Source: a virus. Taken from it: DNA of 62,620 bases. The stretch covers positions 1 to 62,620 of IMG/VR virus record IMGVR_UViG_3300008110_000094; one strand, 5' to 3'. The number at the start of each line of letters is the position of its first letter. The first letter of the stretch is position 1. This document shows positions 59,426 through 62,620 of the stretch, piece by piece. The position numbers were made by a program, and so were the translations under genes. The notes under the pieces are model-generated. The model saw only the letters and a list, made by a program, of their open reading frames with translations, did no database searches and was not told where the DNA came from.

Positions 59426-60370
59426 TTAAGTGCGGATTTCGGGTTTAAGAAACTGGCGGAAGTCGTCGAAGCCGAACGTCCAGGCATTTGCCTGCAGCGC
59501 GGTCTTCATGTCGGGCGGGACGGGAAGCGCAAACTCCCGCCCCGTACCGCAACGGACGCGCAGAAACCTTTCGCGGCCGATATCGGGGATACTGACCTCG
59601 ACCAGTTCGCCGATTTGCGGGTCGCCATCGCGGTCGATGGTCTTTGCGTCGAGAGCGGACAAGATGGCGTTCCATCCCAAAATCTCGCACGCGGCTCGGC
59701 GCTGTTCGATGTTCTGCCACGTCAACGCGGCCTGCGGCGTCAAAGACGCGCGGTTTTCGATCCACTCTTTTGGAACTGCGGTTCCGTGCCAATGATACAA
59801 CGCCCAGCCATCTGGATACGCTATCGACGGCCCTGTTTCGCAATGCAGACGCCCCTCGGCATCGCGATTGAGTGCGCGCGGACGATCGGAAATCGCAAGG
59901 ACGTTCTCGTGCCACCACACCCAGCCGCACGACCGCGCGAGGTCTTCGTCGATTTTGAACGCAGATAGGGTTTCGTTTTGCCAACCCAAGACATCGCGAA
60001 AAAACGAAACATAAGCGGCCCAAGAAGCCCAGAATTGAGCGCCGCGATCGTTGTTTACGCCTTCGCTGATGAAATTCAGATTGAGCGACCCCACCTGCGA
60101 CCACACCTGCGACCACACCTGCGACCCAAAAAACTCGCGCAGCATCGCCCAAGCCATTGCGCCACCCACCGTTGCGGCAAAAGGCGATCCCATGCGGAGA
60201 ACGACTATCGGCTTCTTGAGATTGCAGATACGATAGGCTTCAAGTGCGGCAGCCGTCGCGCGGTCGAAGTCGGCAGGCTCTGTCGATAGACCGATTTCGA
60301 TCCATTGCTTTGACCATTCTGCAAAGCGAGCCGACTGTTCTGGCGTGATTGCGGTGATTTTCTTCGGCAT
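59426..60370 (-). CDS. DUF6745-like protein with short tandem repeat (314 aa)
   Basis: ATG at 60370 after a GGAG site. The C-terminal half has the family hallmark HCETGPSIAYPDGWALYHWHGTAVPKEWI. The N-terminal part includes GSQVWSQVWSQVGS, encoded by a 12-bp repeat (60093-60126). Similar proteins occur in genomes across bacteria and phages, without known function. Confidence 0.75.
   Translation of the reverse strand: MPKKITAITPEQSARFAEWSKQWIEIGLSTEPADFDRATAAALEAYRICNLKKPIVVLRMGSPFAATVGGAMAWAMLREFFGSQVWSQVWSQVGSLNLNFISEGVNNDRGAQFWASWAAYVSFFRDVLGWQNETLSAFKIDEDLARSCGWVWWHENVLAISDRPRALNRDAEGRLHCETGPSIAYPDGWALYHWHGTAVPKEWIENRASLTPQAALTWQNIEQRRAACEILGWNAILSALDAKTIDRDGDPQIGELVEVSIPDIGRERFLRVRCGTGREFALPVPPDMKTALQANAWTFGFDDFRQFLKPEIRT
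60093..60126 (+). repeat. 12-bp tandem repeat (2.8 copies) in the DUF6745-like gene
   Basis: Unit ACCTGCGACCAC at 60093-60104 and 60105-60116, with most of a third copy. In frame, it encodes repeated WSQV on the minus strand. Confidence 0.9.
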
Positions 60371-60411
60371 TTGTTTCTCCAACGACGGTTCGACTGTAAA
60401 AAGACGAGCGG

Positions 60412-60672
60412 CTACCAGGGCACGCATTGAAAGACCCATCGACAGTTTCCATTCTGGTCGCACACGCAGATGGGCACGACCTCCCGGCATCCGATCGGTG
60501 GAATGGGGGGCAGGGGCGGAATCCCGCACTCGAACCCGCCGCCGACCGGAGCCCCGCCCCAGCGCTGGGCATGGGCGGCCCCGGCAAAGAGGACGAGCAG
60601 CAGGCAGATGGCGAGTATCCCCAGCCAGCCAATCAAAGCCTCGAGGGCTTGGCGCCATGTCATGCGGATCAT
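60412..60672 (-). CDS. Secreted Cys-rich small protein (86 aa)
   Basis: A signal peptide (residues about 12-35, LIGWLGILAICLLLVLFAGAAHAQ, with AHA cleavage site) precedes a Pro-rich mature domain with six Cys (CGIPPLPPIPPIGC...CVCDQNGNC...C). It would be exported and perhaps disulphide-bonded. ATGA coupling with the upstream gene. Role unknown. Confidence 0.7.
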   Translation of the reverse strand: MIRMTWRQALEALIGWLGILAICLLLVLFAGAAHAQRWGGAPVGGGFECGIPPLPPIPPIGCREVVPICVCDQNGNCRWVFQCVPW

Positions 60673-60854
60673 TCGCCCCTCGCTTCTGACAGTTGAAAGT
60701 GAAAGTCCATGATGGCCTCGGCCCGCGTGCGCCCGTAGCCGACGATTGGGGGGCGGGCATCTGGCGCCAAGTCGAAATTGTCGGCGTCATACGCCATGAA
60801 ATCGAACGCCTGCGAAGGCACGGGCGGGTCGATCTGATCGACGACGATCCTCAT
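60669..60854 (-). CDS. Hypothetical protein (61 aa)
   Basis: The ATG at 60854 overlaps the upstream stop (ATGA). The VGYGRTRAEAIMDFHFQL segment resembles small phage proteins with an 'GxTxxEAI' helix related to HicB-like folds. No antitoxin partner is seen. Confidence 0.6.
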   Translation of the reverse strand: MRIVVDQIDPPVPSQAFDFMAYDADNFDLAPDARPPIVGYGRTRAEAIMDFHFQLSEARGE

Positions 60855-61240
60855 TCCGCGTCCTCCTGCACCCAATCGCGCAATTGCTCGCGCCGGTTTT
60901 CCGCCCGTATCTCGGCGGCCTCGATGGCTTCCTCGGCCATTTCCTCGAGCGCATAGTCGAGGATGTGGGAAGCGATGGCGGCGCTGTCCACGATCGCGGA
61001 CAGGTCCACGACGGGCCCGACCTCGCGCGGCACCTTGGCGCCGGCCGGGTACTCGAGCAGCCGCCCCCGCACGGAATGGACATCGACCGAGCCGCCCTCG
61101 TCGGGCTTAAGCTGCAGGCCCATGCGGTCCCTTGCTCCCCGACAAGGGGGGTGGAACTCGTATTCCACCCGGATTGCGAACTCGCGCTCGTTCCCCACGT
61201 TGGAGAGGGAGACGAGCAGCACGTCGTCGAAGGTGTCCAT
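60851..61240 (-). CDS. Hypothetical protein (129 aa)
   Basis: Start ATG 61240, with a GAGGGTCGC leader. N-terminal beta strands (DDVLLVSLSNVGNEREFAIRVEYEFHP) and a C-terminal Glu/Ala helix. No domain recognised. Confidence 0.6.
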   Translation of the reverse strand: MDTFDDVLLVSLSNVGNEREFAIRVEYEFHPPCRGARDRMGLQLKPDEGGSVDVHSVRGRLLEYPAGAKVPREVGPVVDLSAIVDSAAIASHILDYALEEMAEEAIEAAEIRAENRREQLRDWVQEDAE

Positions 61241-61241
61241 G

Positions 61242-61760
61242 TCAGCGACCCTCCGTTTTGGCCGGTGACATGTATTCGTCGTCGTACACACTCCAACAGG
61301 TTGACCAGTCGGGAGCGTCGTAGTCTTCTTTTTCTTCGTTGTATGGACCTTGAAACGGATCTTCGCCGACGCTCGTGCAGTACAGACCGATAGCCGGAAT
61401 GTCGGGGTTGCTCTCAAACAATTCCGCCAAGCGGGGCCAGTGGTTTGCGTAGCCCGGTTTCGGGGGCGCCATGCGCAGAAATTCGCGAATGTCGGCGGCG
61501 GCGCGGGCGTAATCCTTTTTTTCGACATATGCGCGGTCGAACGTCATCATCAGGCAAGCGCGCATGCAGGTCGGCACGTCTTCCCTCTTGTAGAGCGGCC
61601 AAAGCTTTTTGGGGTCGTGCAGCCAAGTGTATTCGTTGCCAAGAAACCGGCGGCTTAGCTCGCCCCAAATTACGGGCGCGCTTCCATGGCTGTTGCGCAG
61701 TTCTTCCAGATCTTCGTGCTTCTCGCCCGGCCAGATAGCCTTGATGGTGGTGTAGCTCAT
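61242..61760 (-). CDS. Hypothetical protein (172 aa)
   Basis: Start ATG 61760, 4-base overlap with the upstream gene. It contains GSAPVIWGELSRRFLG then TCMRACLMMTFDRAYVEKKDYARAAADIREFL, resembling uncharacterised phage proteins. Function unknown. Confidence 0.68.
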   Translation of the reverse strand: MSYTTIKAIWPGEKHEDLEELRNSHGSAPVIWGELSRRFLGNEYTWLHDPKKLWPLYKREDVPTCMRACLMMTFDRAYVEKKDYARAAADIREFLRMAPPKPGYANHWPRLAELFESNPDIPAIGLYCTSVGEDPFQGPYNEEKEDYDAPDWSTCWSVYDDEYMSPAKTEGR

Positions 61761-62107
61761 TTTCCGGCCTCCGCTTTGGCGATTGCGGCGGCGATCGCGC
61801 GCAGCTCGCCCATCGTGATGGTAAACTCGACCTCACTGCGGTCGGGCACGTTCCGATTGGTGAGACAGACGTTTTTTGGAAGAACCGATTTGAGCGCAGC
61901 CAGCAATTCCGGCGCCGCCGCGATAAGGCGGATGTTGGCGTTGACATTGGCGCTAGTGAATAGGTGGTCGTCCTCGTCAGGCATGTTGCAGACGGCGATT
62001 GGAAACCACTCGTGCGTCGGCTTGCTGGCCTGCACGATCCAGAGGCTATCCGGCCCCATCGGGTCTTCGATGGCCCAAGGCCCCGGCGTGTGTGCTGCTT
62101 GCGTCAT
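61757..62107 (-). CDS. Conserved phage accessory protein (116 aa)
   Basis: It starts HTPGPWAIEDP and carries NANIRLIAAAPELLAALKSVL, the hallmark of a very widespread phage family. Function unknown despite its abundance. Confidence 0.8.
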   Translation of the reverse strand: MTQAAHTPGPWAIEDPMGPDSLWIVQASKPTHEWFPIAVCNMPDEDDHLFTSANVNANIRLIAAAPELLAALKSVLPKNVCLTNRNVPDRSEVEFTITMGELRAIAAAIAKAEAGK

Positions 62108-62108
62108 G

Positions 62109-62483
62109 TCACTTGCCCTCCGTGTTGTGGCGCAGCAGCACCTTGACCAGCGGCGCGGCCCCGCCGCCCACCATCAATCCGCCGTGTTTTGCTGCATTGG
62201 TGCAGATGTCGGCCCACTTGGGGCCGAACTCGCTGATGAAGTGCTCGGCGTTGTCGATCAGGAACTGCGGCCACTGGTCGAAGGACAGAACCTTGACCTC
62301 ATCGCTGTCCTTGGGGGCGTTCAGCCGTTCGCACAGGGCGTCGATTTCTTCGAGGCTGAGTTCGACCAGTGTGTGCTCGTTCGTCGCGATGGCGTTGAAG
62401 CGGTCGGCCTGCATCCCGTTGTTCTCCTGCCACCAGCGCAGGGCGGCGAGGACCGTCGCGGTTTCGCGGGGGCTCAGTTCCAT
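62109..62483 (-). CDS. Hypothetical protein (124 aa)
   Basis: Start ATG 62483, preceded by the stop of the join gene. N-terminal MELSPRETATVLAALRWWQE is a common opening in phage accessory proteins; the C-terminal half is of unknown type. Confidence 0.72.
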   Translation of the reverse strand: MELSPRETATVLAALRWWQENNGMQADRFNAIATNEHTLVELSLEEIDALCERLNAPKDSDEVKVLSFDQWPQFLIDNAEHFISEFGPKWADICTNAAKHGGLMVGGGAAPLVKVLLRHNTEGK

Positions 62484-62487
62484 GGGC

Positions 62488-62620
62488 TCAGCCCTCCCCA
62501 CGTTCGGCGACCATGAGGGAGCGGTTCGGCCCGAGCATGATGGCCTGACCTTCGCGCAGGCCCATCTTGGCCCGCTTCTCCGTGTCCTCGGCATCGGCGG
62601 CCACGCGCGCCGCGCGCAGC
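62488..62620 (-). CDS. Join-spanning hypothetical gene, C-terminal part
   Basis: Same gene as 1-188 (minus). Because 62507-62620 duplicates 1-114, this piece gives the end of the 68-residue protein, closing with MVAERGEG before a TGA at 62488. Confidence 0.7.
   Translation of the reverse strand, partial: LRAARVAADAEDTEKRAKMGLREGQAIMLGPNRSLMVAERGEG
62507..62620. repeat. Terminal direct repeat, right copy
   Basis: Identical to bases 1-114; see the left copy. Confidence 0.9.

Overview
The window is a complete, or nearly complete, genome of a temperate short-tailed (podovirus-type) phage. The first 114 bases are repeated exactly at the end (62507-62620). One small gene reads straight across that join, so the molecule is best treated as a circle of about 62,506 bp. 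The DNA is GC-rich. A GapR/DUF2312-type nucleoid protein, a family best known from Alphaproteobacteria, suggests an alphaproteobacterial host; this is inference, not proof. The virion plan is mosaic: P22-like portal, gp4-like adaptor and gp10-like tail factor with an N4-gp56-family capsid protein. It also carries one giant 4256-residue polyvalent protein, as Bcep22-like podoviruses do.

Layout. (1) 468-36247, plus strand: late genes in the order terminase, portal, scaffold, capsid, adaptor, tail fibre and tailspike, tail closure, internal/ejected proteins, polyvalent protein, M15 endolysin and holin. A minus-strand cassette (18306-19527) with its own promoter and operator-like repeats sits inside this block; it encodes a small protein, an HTH-like protein and a lipoprotein with an alpha/beta-hydrolase elbow. 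(2) 36258-36943: a tRNA-His gene on the minus strand and a structured, mostly non-coding stretch beside the integrase, the likely attP region. (3) 36944-48415, minus strand: the left early operon. It runs from a small exported protein through Cas4/RecB-like nuclease, DnaQ-like exonuclease, Tad2-like protein, putative annealing protein, Rad50-like ATPase, DUF5131 and many small genes to AlpA-like protein and tyrosine integrase. (4) 48423-48880: the lysis-lysogeny switch, with a CI-like repressor (minus) and a Cro/YdaS-like gene (plus). (5) 48878-59030, plus strand: the right early operon with GapR-like protein, winged-helix proteins, PAPS-reductase-like protein, DNA methyltransferase, a DnaA-domain-IV protein and a replication gene holding six 12-bp iterons. 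(6) 62483-59068 plus the join gene at 188, minus strand: accessory genes, ending at a bidirectional terminator.

How the parts work together. Five copies of a near-palindromic 12-mer (CRTWAYGTWACG) sit upstream of the right early operon, the left early operon and the accessory/late divergent region, with a fifth copy near attP. This suggests one repressor silences all early transcription in a lysogen. Replication would start at the iteron cluster inside the gene at 55212, with the DnaA-like protein nearby as a possible initiator or modulator. The left operon supplies recombination nucleases and an ATPase, integration functions and a possible anti-Thoeris protein. The polyvalent protein, encoded beside the ejection-type proteins, is probably packaged and injected to counter host defences. 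Lysis uses an M15-type peptidase with a three-TM holin; no spanin pair was recognised.

Most striking observations: a small gene overprinted inside the polyvalent gene (25230-25463) whose frame carries the GC3 bias while the giant frame does not; the lambda-like iteron origin; the shared operator regulon; the DnaA domain IV-only protein; an HNH gene inserted into the start of the DUF5131 gene that duplicates its first codons; and the lipoprotein-hydrolase cassette.
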